From positions 62,001 to 126,000 of the forward strand of contig MKTL01000016.1 in NCBI GenBank assembly GCA_001897605.1: a stretch of DNA of 64,000 nt. The letters are read 5' to 3'. The notes under the pieces were generated by a model. It was not told the DNA's origin, searched no databases, and worked only from the letters and a program-made list of their open reading frames with translations. Origin of the DNA: Clostridiales bacterium 38-18. GTDB taxonomy: Bacteria > Bacillota > Clostridia > Peptostreptococcales > Acidaminobacteraceae. Position 1 is the first letter of the stretch. Each line of letters begins with the position of its first letter. Shown piece after piece: positions 29,140-37,881 of the stretch. Made by a program: the position numbers and the translations under genes.

Positions 29140-29175
29140 AAGTACACCTGTTGTTATCAATAGGTGTACTTTTAT
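29140..29175 (+). terminator. Rho-independent terminator
   Basis: AAGTACACCT (29140-29149) pairs with AGGTGTACTT (29162-29171) and runs into TTTTATTT. It ends the two-component/ABC transporter operon. Confidence 0.85.
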
Positions 29176-29259
29176 TTGTCCATAGACTTGCACAATCCGA
29201 TGAAATACCATAACATGAATGTAAATTAAACTTATCTAGCTGCTAGAATAGGAGGATTT

Positions 29260-30381
29260 ATGAGTTACATAGATCAGTTATTTTCATATAAAAAAATCTA
29301 CGATCAGTCTGGAAGTGAGCACTTGTTTATAGAAGCGATGAGGGAATCGCTACAGCATCATGGTACAAATACCGTGTTTTGGAAGGCGTCACTTTCTAAA
29401 CTGACGCAGTACAAGTCAGTAGAGGACTTCTATGAAATAGAACCAATTCCATCTGACGTGTTTAAACGCAATGAGGTGCTCAGCGTGCCCATGGAGCACA
29501 TCGTCCTACATGCCACCTCTTCAGGTACCTCAGGTCAAAAAAGTCAGATTTTCTTAGATCAGAAAACACTGGATCTTGGCGTAAAAATGATCATAAAATC
29601 CATGCGGTATCACGGACTTTTCTCTTTAATACCCACGAACTACATCATCCTCGGCTACGAACCAGGACCAAACAATGCTATGGGGAATACAAAGGTCGCA
29701 GATGGCATGCGCCGATTCGCACCGGCTTTACACACAAAATACGCCATCAGAGCCATAGGAAATTCGTATGAGACGGATATCATCGGTGTTCTGGAAACAC
29801 TTAAAAAATATGAAAAAATGCGCCTACCAGTAAGACTACTTGGCTTTCCAATCTATCTAAGTCGGCTACTGGAAATTATGGATGAAATGGGCATGCCTTC
29901 ACTTAAGCTCAGCAAAAAGTCGGTTGTCCTTACTGGTGGTGGATGGAAGCAGTTCGCTGGGAGTGAGATCCCAAAAGCTGAACTGCGTGAGCGCGTATTT
30001 ACCCGTTTGGGAATCCCTAAGGAAAACATCAGAGATTTTTACAGTGCAGTGGAGCACAGTGTCGCATATCCAGAGTGTGAAAATCATCATATGCACGTAC
30101 CGATCTGGAGTCGGGTAGTGATTCGAGACGTTAAAACGCTAAAACCACTAGGGTATGACCAGCCGGGATTTTTGAACTTCATCAGCCCACTTGTACATTC
30201 TATGCCGCTGTCCAGTGTGATGATGAAGGACATCGCCGTACTTAGAGAGGGCAAAACCTGTGGGTGTGGAATTCAGACGCCGTATTTTGAAGTGCTTGGA
30301 AGAGCGGGGATAACGCAGGGTAAGACCTGTGCCATAACTGCTGCCGAGCTTATAGGAGGTGAAGGCTATGAATCTGTTTAG
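29260..30381 (+). CDS. LuxE-like acyl-protein synthetase
   Basis: Adenylate-forming enzyme of 373 aa, matching the LuxE family in length and motifs. The AMP-binding loop is ATSSGTSGQKS (~85-95), and LTGGGWKQF is conserved further on. A Cys near the C-terminus (GKTCAIT) is in the position of the acyl-accepting Cys of LuxE. Family members activate a fatty acid with ATP and pass it to the LuxC reductase. AGGAGG lies upstream of the ATG. The gene overlaps the LuxC-like gene by 14 nt, so they form one unit. No luciferase (luxAB) or thioesterase (luxD) gene is nearby, so the product is presumably a fatty aldehyde for another purpose. Confidence 0.87.
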   Translation: MSYIDQLFSYKKIYDQSGSEHLFIEAMRESLQHHGTNTVFWKASLSKLTQYKSVEDFYEIEPIPSDVFKRNEVLSVPMEHIVLHATSSGTSGQKSQIFLDQKTLDLGVKMIIKSMRYHGLFSLIPTNYIILGYEPGPNNAMGNTKVADGMRRFAPALHTKYAIRAIGNSYETDIIGVLETLKKYEKMRLPVRLLGFPIYLSRLLEIMDEMGMPSLKLSKKSVVLTGGGWKQFAGSEIPKAELRERVFTRLGIPKENIRDFYSAVEHSVAYPECENHHMHVPIWSRVVIRDVKTLKPLGYDQPGFLNFISPLVHSMPLSSVMMKDIAVLREGKTCGCGIQTPYFEVLGRAGITQGKTCAITAAELIGGEGYESV

Positions 30382-31663
30382 AGGAGAGGCTTGTTCACAG
30401 GAAGATTTTGTTGGTCGCATATGTACCTTACAGGAGCAAATCTCCGAGGATTTAAGTCTACCTATTTTGGGGCCAGAAATCGTGATTGCGGCTGTGGATC
30501 GTTTGGCTAACCTTGTTACAAAGGATAGCGCCTTATCCCTACTTAAAATAATGGGCATCGATACCACGGGGATAGAAGACGTTTTAGAGCATACACTTGA
30601 GGATATGAAGCGAGAGGCACTTACGTATAAGCTCAGCAATGAGTTAAACGCCCCGCTGGGAGAATGGCGGACGGTTATAGATAATTCGGGTAAAAGGAGA
30701 AGAGAATGCTATTTACCACTTGGCGTTCTGCTTCACATAGGTGCTGGAAATACCATAGGACTATCGGCGTATTCAGTGATAGAGGGACTTCTCACTGGTA
30801 ATATCAACCTGCTCAAGCTGCCTGAGGGCGAAGCGGGTATATCGTATTTCTTACTAGAGCAGCTGATTCGAATCGAGCCTAGGCTAAAGCCATATATATA
30901 CATGACAGATCTATCCTCAAGTAGAACGTATGAAATTCACCAGCTAGCTGAGGCTTCTGACGCTGTCATCGCTTGGGGACGCGACGAAACCATACAGGCG
31001 CTAAGAGGATCGCTTCCTGCACATAAGCCTCTGATAGAATGGGGGCATAAGATTGGCTTTGCCTATTTTTCAGAAGGTGAAACCACAGATTTGGATTTGA
31101 GAGCGCTTGCAGATGAGATGTGCCAAACCAACCAGCTTTACTGTAGTTCTCCACAATGCATCCTATATGAAGCATCAGAGGGTGGCAGTTATGCATTCGC
31201 TGAGCGACTTGAAAATAGTCTAAAAGAAAGCTCTAAGACATATCCTCAAAAAGCAATTTCGCAAGAGCAGCAAGCCGAAATAACGTTTCTACATCAAACA
31301 CTTTTACTTGAAAGCCATATAAAAGGGGTCGCCCCATTTACAGATGCAGCACACAGCTATGGTGTAATGATATCAGATATAAGTGAGCTTAGAGCTTCAC
31401 CACTTTATAGAAACATATGGATTATTCCCATTAGAAGAGAAGCACTTATACAAGTTTTGAGACCACATATCGGTCATCTTCAGACGGTTGGGCTCAGTGT
31501 GCCAGCGTCATGTGAAGAAGAAATTAAGAGACTGCTTTTTAGAGCGGGTATCACAAAGATTACTAAATGTGGCGAGATGTATCTGGGAAAACGAGGCGAA
31601 TCACATGATGGGAAAAATACGCTAAGCTTGTATGTAAAAAAAGTAGATGACCGGGAAAGATAA
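30368..31663 (+). CDS. LuxC-like acyl-CoA/acyl-protein reductase
   Basis: NAD(P)H-dependent reductase of 431 aa, somewhat shorter than luminous LuxC proteins (~480). The cofactor-binding segment HIGAGNTIGLSAY and the catalytic Cys in LYCSSPQC, a LuxC hallmark, are both present. It would reduce the acyl group delivered by the LuxE-like partner to an aldehyde. The start is chosen at 30368 because AGGAGGTGA at 30354-30362 lies 5 nt upstream; an in-frame GTG at 30359 falls inside that site. Its physiological product is unknown. Confidence 0.87.
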   Translation: MNLFRGEACSQEDFVGRICTLQEQISEDLSLPILGPEIVIAAVDRLANLVTKDSALSLLKIMGIDTTGIEDVLEHTLEDMKREALTYKLSNELNAPLGEWRTVIDNSGKRRRECYLPLGVLLHIGAGNTIGLSAYSVIEGLLTGNINLLKLPEGEAGISYFLLEQLIRIEPRLKPYIYMTDLSSSRTYEIHQLAEASDAVIAWGRDETIQALRGSLPAHKPLIEWGHKIGFAYFSEGETTDLDLRALADEMCQTNQLYCSSPQCILYEASEGGSYAFAERLENSLKESSKTYPQKAISQEQQAEITFLHQTLLLESHIKGVAPFTDAAHSYGVMISDISELRASPLYRNIWIIPIRREALIQVLRPHIGHLQTVGLSVPASCEEEIKRLLFRAGITKITKCGEMYLGKRGESHDGKNTLSLYVKKVDDRER

Positions 31664-32106
31664 AGAACAAAATATTTTCCTACATTATATATATGCTTTT
31701 ATATGCGCCTAAATGACTGTTTAAATAGTTCTTTTGAACTGGAACTTTTCTCAATATTTATCGTCTAACTAAATAATTGAGTAATACGAGGCTGATAGTG
31801 GTATATAACCTCTGTCATGGTATTGTAATGTCATGTAATCGTATGGTAACAGACTTCTTATACAAAAACATGTATAATGAGGTAGTACAAGTAGTTCTGT
31901 ACTTTTACAGTTCTATTACAATAAAAAACTTTGATTGACCTCGCTTCTTGTAAGGTGATATAATCAGTAATAGGATTTTGCGATATCCCACGCGGGTTAC
32001 GCGGTTCCGAGGCAGAGCTTTGGCCTTGGAAGGGGGTTATTGATCAAAACTCTCTTCTGTAACAAGAAGCAAGAAATTAAACCTAAATTAAAGGGAGGAA
32101 TTCGCA
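31664..32106. other. S-layer gene upstream region: tandem promoters and structured leader
   Basis: This 443-nt gap holds no gene. A TATAAT at 31873-31878 may be a first promoter. The main promoter is at 31935-31964. Downstream lies a GC-rich leader with ACGCGG repeated at 31990-31995 and 31999-32004, and a stem TTCCGAGGC (32005-32013) with GCCTTGGAA (32023-32031). GCTTCTTGT (31943-31951) is inversely repeated at 32062-32070. It matches no riboswitch class I recognise. Long structured leaders are known to stabilise S-layer mRNAs. Confidence 0.6.
31935..31964 (+). promoter_or_regulatory. Promoter of the S-layer protein gene
   Basis: TTGACC (31935-31940) and a consensus TATAAT (31959-31964) are 18 nt apart. 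It lies about 140 nt before the ATG, giving a long untranslated leader. Confidence 0.75.
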
Positions 32107-34743
32107 ATGAAAAGAGTATTATCTTTAGTATTAGCTTTAGTGCTTGTACTAGGTATGATCCCAACTGCTTTCGCAGCTGACGCGACTGGAGCTCAACATC
32201 TTTATGATCACGGCTTCATCACGGGTAAAGATGGCGCGACAGTTGACGCGAAGCTTGATGTTAACGCAAAATTAACTAGAGCTCAATTAGCAGCTTTAAT
32301 CGCTGAATTAAACGGCGCTAAAGAAGAAGCTGCTGCATTTGCACAACCAGCTGATTTTGCTGATGCTGACACATTCCAAGATTGGGCTAAGCCTTTTATC
32401 GCTTATGCACAACAAAATGAATGGATGAATGGTTTTACTGATGACACATTCAGACCAGATGCTGAAGTACCAGCTCAACAATTAGCTGCTGTATTATTAA
32501 ACGCTCTTGGCTATGATTTCGAATGGGCTAACGCTCTTCAAGTAGCTGCTGATCTTGGTATCGTTGTTTCTGGCGATGCATTAACAAGAGGCGAAGCTTT
32601 CGAAGCTATGTGGACAGCTGTATCAGAAGTTCCTATGAACACTGAAGAAGGCTTAACACTTGGCGTATTCTTAGGCAAACTTGAGCCAGAAGTACCAGTT
32701 GTTGTAACTCCAGAGTTAGTAGTTAAAGCTGTTAACGTATTAAACCCTAAACAAATCGAAGTTGTTTTTGGTGATTCTGTAGATCCTGACACAGTTATCG
32801 ATGCTAATGGCGCTATAATTAATAGTACTGTTAAAATTGACAACTTAGCTACTGGATTCACAGGTGAGTTTAATGATGATAATACAGTATTGACATTAAC
32901 AAAAGACGCAACAAATTGGACAAAAGATCAAGTTTATGTAGTATCAGTTCAAGGTGTAAAAAATGATCAAGCTAAAGCAGTTCCTGCATTTGCAGTTGCT
33001 TTAAAAATGGTTGATACTACTGCTCCTGATTTAGTAACTTTGAAATCAGTAACAAACCAATTAATTACAAGAAATGTTACTTTAGTATTTAGTGAGCCAG
33101 TTTCTTTCACTTCAATTAAAGTAAACGGTAAATTTGTAAGTGCTGTTACTGCTGATTCTGGATTTGGTGCAGTATGGACATTAACAACTACTGAAGATTT
33201 AGATGCAGGTTCTACTTACACAGTAGAAATCAACAATCTTAAAGATTTATTCAATAACTTAGCAGCTGCAAACGTTTCTGCTTCAGTTACAATTGTTAGA
33301 GATAATGTAAAACCTCTAGTTGTTTCTGTTACTCCAGTAAACGAAACTAAAATTGCTGTTAAATTTGATAAAACTATGTCTGCTACTGTAGGTGTTGATT
33401 CTTTCATCGTAACTAAAGTTGATCCATCAGGTAATACTATTGTTTTAACACAATCAGGTATTGCTACTAGATCATCTGTTAACAAAGATACTTTCTATGT
33501 GAATTTAGCATCTGCACCATTTGATACTTCTTCACAAACTACAAAAGACATTAAAGTTACAGTAAAAGGTTTATCTGATTCAGTAGGTAATACAATGGAT
33601 TCTGTAAGTAACACTATCACAATTACTCGTGATACTGTAAAACCAGCTATTACTTCTGTAGTTCAAAAACCTGGTACACAAAATATTTTAGTTGTAACAT
33701 TCAGCGAAAGAGTTACTTTAGCAAACGGTAGTGCTGTAGATGCATCTGCGTTTACTTTAAGAAATTCTGACGGTTCTGCAACTACAAACCCTACTGTTAC
33801 AATTACTGGTGTTTCTGCAATTACTTCTAGCAATACAGTTGAACTTACTTTAAGCGCACCATTTGGAGCATCTGCAGCTTACAACTTAGTATTAATTCAA
33901 AATGCTCTTAAAGATACTGCAAACGTTGCTAATTACAACGGTGCACAAGTTGTATTATTTAACTTCACTAAAGATGCAAGCGTAGTTACTCAAATGGTTG
34001 CTACAATCAATACAACTGGTACAACTGTTGGTGGAGCTGCTACTGTAAATTCTACAACTAACAAAAAAGTTGAAATCGTATTCGATCAAACTGTTGTTGA
34101 AAGTATTAACCCAGCAACTGGAACTTACAAAACTGGTGCTGCTGATGATCCAGCGAACTACACTGTTGACGGTGTTGCTTTACCATCAGGTACTGTAGTT
34201 ACTGTAACTGGCGGTCTTACAGTTACTTTAGATTTCTCTGCAGTAGCTGCTAGCAAATTGCCAAATGCATTTATCAATGGTGGAACTTTATCTGTAGGTG
34301 TTAGTAATGTAGCTTCTACAGCTGGTTCAACAGTTCAATACACAACAGCAGCTGTAACTGTTGTTGATACTACTAAACCAGTTATGTCTGCAGCTTATTT
34401 ACAAGGTTCAAAATTAACAAGTTATACTTTTACTCTACAAATGAGTGAAGCTATGAACGCAGCAGATATTGATGATTTCACAATTGAAACTAGTACTCCT
34501 GCAGCAGTAACTATGACTGATCCATCTGTTTCAATTGCTGTGAACTCAAACAATAATACTCAAGTAGTTATCACTGTACTTGCAGGCGCTGAAGCAGATA
34601 AGATTTTTGCTGCATTAGCTTCTGGAACAATCACAGTTAAAACAATTGCTACTCCAACTGGTACTCTTGATAAAGCTACAGTTGCGAATGCATTAACTGG
34701 AAATACTACTGGTGTTACTGTTGTTAAGTACACTTCAAACTAA
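32107..34743 (+). CDS. Major S-layer protein (SLH domains, 878 aa)
   Basis: Probable main S-layer subunit. A signal peptide (~1-23, LVLALVLVLGMIPTAFA) is followed by three SLH modules (~25-190, including LTRAQLAALIAELNG and a region around FTDDTFRPDAEVPAQQL) that bind the secondary wall polymer. From ~200 to the end come repeated Ig-like SbsA/Big-type domains (for example KQIEVVFGDSVDPDTV and NTVELTLSAPFG). Codon use is strongly biased toward GCT, ACT, GTT, TTA and AAA compared with its neighbours, as expected for a very highly expressed gene. GGGAGG precedes the ATG, the leader is long and a strong terminator follows. No LPXTG or C-terminal anchor is present. Confidence 0.92.
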   Translation: MKRVLSLVLALVLVLGMIPTAFAADATGAQHLYDHGFITGKDGATVDAKLDVNAKLTRAQLAALIAELNGAKEEAAAFAQPADFADADTFQDWAKPFIAYAQQNEWMNGFTDDTFRPDAEVPAQQLAAVLLNALGYDFEWANALQVAADLGIVVSGDALTRGEAFEAMWTAVSEVPMNTEEGLTLGVFLGKLEPEVPVVVTPELVVKAVNVLNPKQIEVVFGDSVDPDTVIDANGAIINSTVKIDNLATGFTGEFNDDNTVLTLTKDATNWTKDQVYVVSVQGVKNDQAKAVPAFAVALKMVDTTAPDLVTLKSVTNQLITRNVTLVFSEPVSFTSIKVNGKFVSAVTADSGFGAVWTLTTTEDLDAGSTYTVEINNLKDLFNNLAAANVSASVTIVRDNVKPLVVSVTPVNETKIAVKFDKTMSATVGVDSFIVTKVDPSGNTIVLTQSGIATRSSVNKDTFYVNLASAPFDTSSQTTKDIKVTVKGLSDSVGNTMDSVSNTITITRDTVKPAITSVVQKPGTQNILVVTFSERVTLANGSAVDASAFTLRNSDGSATTNPTVTITGVSAITSSNTVELTLSAPFGASAAYNLVLIQNALKDTANVANYNGAQVVLFNFTKDASVVTQMVATINTTGTTVGGAATVNSTTNKKVEIVFDQTVVESINPATGTYKTGAADDPANYTVDGVALPSGTVVTVTGGLTVTLDFSAVAASKLPNAFINGGTLSVGVSNVASTAGSTVQYTTAAVTVVDTTKPVMSAAYLQGSKLTSYTFTLQMSEAMNAADIDDFTIETSTPAAVTMTDPSVSIAVNSNNNTQVVITVLAGAEADKIFAALASGTITVKTIATPTGTLDKATVANALTGNTTGVTVVKYTSN

Positions 34744-34790
34744 TAATTGACTTTTAGTGATAATGTTTAGAAATAAACTTAATTATTGAA

Positions 34791-34838
34791 AGAGTACAGT
34801 AAGAGCGAGGATCTTTATTCCTCGCTCTTTTGTGTACT
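34791..34838 (+). terminator. Strong terminator of the S-layer gene
   Basis: AAGAGCGAGG (34801-34810) pairs with CCTCGCTCTT (34820-34829) and is followed by TTTTG. An outer AGTACA/TGTACT pair (34793-34798 and about 34832-34837) can lengthen the stem. Confidence 0.9.
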
Positions 34839-35022
34839 AAATATATTGACATATATGATAAATTAAAAATAAAACAAACGTAATTCTTGAAGTAGAGATA
34901 TCTGTGTATCAAAATAAAGATCGTGTTAAATAATCAAACTAAAGTGATTCTTGGCTAAATGCTATAAACTATGAATAGCAAATTATCTTATCATTAGTCA
35001 TATATAAAAGAAAAGAGGTACC

Positions 35023-35208
35023 ATGAAAAAGAAAATCACAACATTTGAAGCGTTTAAAAATGAAGTGCTATCACCCGATGAAAGACAAATTTTGGCGCGT
35101 AGAACTGAGCAGATTTGTAGACTTATAGACCTAAAACAAAAATCTGATGAAAGTAAGATTACTTTTGTCGAAGAGGAAAAAACCGATAACATAGATCAGA
35201 GTAAATAA
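35023..35208 (+). CDS. Small protein of unknown function (61 aa)
   Basis: A 61-aa charged, helical protein (FKNEVLSPDERQILARRTEQ) with AAGAGGTACC before the ATG and 16 nt before a lipoprotein gene. No signal peptide, membrane segment or recognised domain is visible. The good start site and close spacing argue that it is real and co-transcribed with the lipoprotein. Confidence 0.6.
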   Translation: MKKKITTFEAFKNEVLSPDERQILARRTEQICRLIDLKQKSDESKITFVEEEKTDNIDQSK

Positions 35209-35224
35209 TAAAGGGGTCACAGTC

Positions 35225-37087
35225 ATGCGAAATAGGTCGAATATAGGCATCATCATGCTATTATTATTTTCAGTAATGCTTTTAACTGCTTGTGAATTAG
35301 ATCCCTTTAATCAGCCATCTGATTATGCTAAAGAGGTGATTACAAAATTAAAGAAGGAAGCGGTTCTCGAACAGAGAGATTTTTTAGGTTATAAGGATAC
35401 GCTGAGCTATCAAAGAGGCATAAGGGATGTGACTAGCTTCTATGAAGCCCTAACCTATACGCCTTTGACTGAAAAAGATGTCATAGGATACGATACGGCA
35501 CTAGAATTACCGTTAAGAAAAGCATTATACATAGGACTGCTCAGTCCAAACAGCATCGTTGACTATGACGGTCAAACAGGTATTTCAAGAGAAGCACTAT
35601 GCCGCCTTTATAGTGAAGCAATTCATCTGGCTGGAATAGAAGAAAATACATCTTTAACTGAAAGAGTGATAAATACACTTGAAACAAACTCAAGTGATAA
35701 TAGCAATAAAGAAGATGCAAGGGTTGAGGATAGCCTGTATGTCTTTGGAAGCTACTTTGAAAGGTACAAACGCAATTATAAAAACTTGCTAACTGGTGAG
35801 GATTTAGACGAGGCTGCACAGCATGTTATTCGCGTTCGTGTCACATATAAAAATGAAACGAGCAAAATAATTAATGCTGCCTGCTTTGAAAAAGATCAGT
35901 TTATCAGCGCTTATCATGATTACAAGGATGCAGTAAAGGTTGAACTGATTTTTAGTGATGGCTCTATCGGAAGTAAAAATTTATGTGTTCTAGATACAAA
36001 TGCTGAAGCGGATGTTATTGTTTTAGAGTATAAGGATTCGCCGGTAAAACCTGCAAAAAGTATGACAAATGTAGACTCAGTAGCTGGTAGGAGCGTATCT
36101 ATGGTTTATAACAAACCAGATGGTACTGTAAAAAAAGGCTTTGGCTATTCCTATTTGGAGATCCCCAACAGTATCAACCTAACCTTGTCAGGTATAACTG
36201 GGCTTAACAGTAGTGGTGGCGGTTTGTTCAATAGTGAGGGAGAGTTGGTCGGAATGATCACCTCAGAGTTAACAGAGGAGGGTGTAATCCATAAGGCGGT
36301 ATCTATGGCGGTTCTAAATCGACTTAGCTACGATAGAGAGTCATTTGATTACTTTGTTAAGGAGAGAGATACACTACCGCGTAAGCCAAATTTGATTGCC
36401 ATCACGCAGGATGGCATTCACTATGATTTAAGGTGGAGCAACTTAGATTCGGATTACTATAAAATATACATGTCGATTAATGAAAGTAGTTTTTTTCTAC
36501 TACCAAGTCAGTATGGAGAGTACAGATTCTATAAAGGGAATAACCAAACCTTTACCACGGTTCCAAATGGGAGAAGTGTTCAGTTTAAAGCAGTTGCTGT
36601 CAAAGGAGATCAAATATCAGAGCCTTACATCAGCGAGTTAAAGCACGCGTATGATGAAAGTAAATCAAAGTCATATACGGAGGTGCTAACTGAGTTTCCA
36701 GAGCTAAGGATAAAGAATAATAGCGTTGAGGTCAGTAGTATAAGAGTGTATGAGGATGGCGAAAATGAAATATATCCTTATATTGTTAATTACTTTATAA
36801 GTGATATGGATAAATACCTTGAGTTAACTGAATTCAATCCCCTCATACCCAATATCAGTGTCAGCTATGGTGATGATTATTGGTTTAAAATGCTAAACGC
36901 CAATTATCGCATTTGTCTTACCTACTACGGGGTTTACAGTGATTATGCTGAGGTTGAAGGCTTGTTGGAAAATATATCAGATGAGTCAGCAGAGATATAT
37001 TATAATGAAGCGCTTGAAGCATACGAGATATATATAGAGCTTATATATGGTGAGAGTGACAGAGAAGGCTTTGAAAGGGTGAATTGA
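35225..37087 (+). CDS. Lipoprotein with divergent HtrA/trypsin-like protease domain
   Basis: Membrane-anchored lipoprotein of 620 aa. The lipobox is LLTAC with Cys23 as the lipidated residue. An SLH-like stretch lies around 100-140 (ALYIGLLSPNSIVDYDGQTG). Residues ~215-345 align by eye with a trypsin/HtrA fold: a His in SAYHDYKD (about residue 231), an Asp in AEADVIVLEY (about 263) and a Ser in NSSGGGLFNSEGELVGMI (about 330). The catalytic triad could therefore be present but strongly diverged. A fibronectin-III-like segment follows at ~385-470. Activity is uncertain. AAGGGG lies upstream, and the terminator overlaps the stop codon. Confidence 0.75.
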   Translation: MRNRSNIGIIMLLLFSVMLLTACELDPFNQPSDYAKEVITKLKKEAVLEQRDFLGYKDTLSYQRGIRDVTSFYEALTYTPLTEKDVIGYDTALELPLRKALYIGLLSPNSIVDYDGQTGISREALCRLYSEAIHLAGIEENTSLTERVINTLETNSSDNSNKEDARVEDSLYVFGSYFERYKRNYKNLLTGEDLDEAAQHVIRVRVTYKNETSKIINAACFEKDQFISAYHDYKDAVKVELIFSDGSIGSKNLCVLDTNAEADVIVLEYKDSPVKPAKSMTNVDSVAGRSVSMVYNKPDGTVKKGFGYSYLEIPNSINLTLSGITGLNSSGGGLFNSEGELVGMITSELTEEGVIHKAVSMAVLNRLSYDRESFDYFVKERDTLPRKPNLIAITQDGIHYDLRWSNLDSDYYKIYMSINESSFFLLPSQYGEYRFYKGNNQTFTTVPNGRSVQFKAVAVKGDQISEPYISELKHAYDESKSKSYTEVLTEFPELRIKNNSVEVSSIRVYEDGENEIYPYIVNYFISDMDKYLELTEFNPLIPNISVSYGDDYWFKMLNANYRICLTYYGVYSDYAEVEGLLENISDESAEIYYNEALEAYEIYIELIYGESDREGFERVN

Positions 37088-37117
37088 GTGAAGCGGTTTT
37101 AATCGCTTCACTTTTTT
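37087..37117 (+). terminator. Rho-independent terminator
   Basis: AGTGAAGCG (37087-37095) pairs with CGCTTCACT (37104-37112) around an 8-nt loop and runs into T6. The first base of the stem is the last base of the lipoprotein stop codon. Confidence 0.9.
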
Positions 37118-37118
37118 A

Positions 37119-37880
37119 TTAATCGACCTGTTTTTGAAATTGCCAGGATATTCCTTCTATACTCTCATTTGGGACTAAGTATGAAAGTCTTGCCCAGCCA
37201 GTGATACCACTCGCAGTCTCTACTTCAACCCATGCTTCATTTCGTTTATTATCATTCTCACCAAAAGTTAAAACGCCGTTCCATGAGACAGTATCGCCAT
37301 TTTCGACATAATCGACAATCTCACAGTTTTTGGTTCTAGGAAAATCTCTCACTAGAAGTGAGCTTGTTGTACCTTGCACCTTTAATTCATAATTAAAGAC
37401 TTCTTTGATTTCGTCAGTTGTCATCGGATTAGGTGCGTTTGCCATATCTGTTGTCGCATCGACTATAAGTGAATCGAGCTTTGAGTACAATTTATAAGGT
37501 GCGTTGACCATGCTAGCAGAACCACTATAGAAGCTTGAAGCATAAACAAGTAGGATTGCTGCCAAATAGATAGGCATAAATCTTTTTTTAGTGTTTTCAG
37601 GCTTCTTAATAAATGCAATATAGCCTTGTAGCCTTAAGTCTATCCTGCAAAACACAAAAGACAGGGTATTATCAAGCTTATAAAAACCACCGCCGAGTAT
37701 GTTGGTTAAGAAACCTATGATCATATCGAGGATGATGTAGATAAGATTAAGTACCTTTTTAATTAATAATAGGAACATGCGAATGAGCAAAAGAAATGGT
37801 TGCCACAAAACGACTGAAAAAAACAAAGACAAAGGAAGTAAGAGAACAATTATTCGAATAATTAAGGGTAAGGCATCCAT
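37119..37880 (-). CDS. Membrane protein with C-terminal SH3-like domain
   Basis: Fourth gene of the TIR operon, 253 aa from the preferred start. Two hydrophobic segments lie in the first ~60 residues and a third at ~95-115 (IYLAAILLVYASSFY). Residues ~160-240 look like a bacterial SH3 domain (LLVRDFPRTKNC, then WVEVETASGITGWARLSYL), probably outside the cell. The longer frame begins at 37895 inside the preceding gene. There AAAGGAGG touches the ATG with no spacer, whereas GAAGGA lies about 7 nt before the ATG at 37880, so the latter is chosen; it begins 1 nt after the upstream stop. SH3b domains often bind cell-wall material. Its role beside a TIR protein is unknown; a membrane effector is one possibility. 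Confidence 0.75.
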   Translation of the reverse strand: MDALPLIIRIIVLLLPLSLFFSVVLWQPFLLLIRMFLLLIKKVLNLIYIILDMIIGFLTNILGGGFYKLDNTLSFVFCRIDLRLQGYIAFIKKPENTKKRFMPIYLAAILLVYASSFYSGSASMVNAPYKLYSKLDSLIVDATTDMANAPNPMTTDEIKEVFNYELKVQGTTSSLLVRDFPRTKNCEIVDYVENGDTVSWNGVLTFGENDNKRNEAWVEVETASGITGWARLSYLVPNESIEGISWQFQKQVD

Positions 37881-37881
37881 A

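Noticed and set aside
29260-31663. A bioluminescence operon
   Set aside because: No luxA, luxB or luxD; only the fatty-acid reductase subunits are present.
31971-32096. S-layer leader as a c-di-GMP riboswitch
   Set aside because: None of the conserved GEMM-I or GEMM-II core segments are present.
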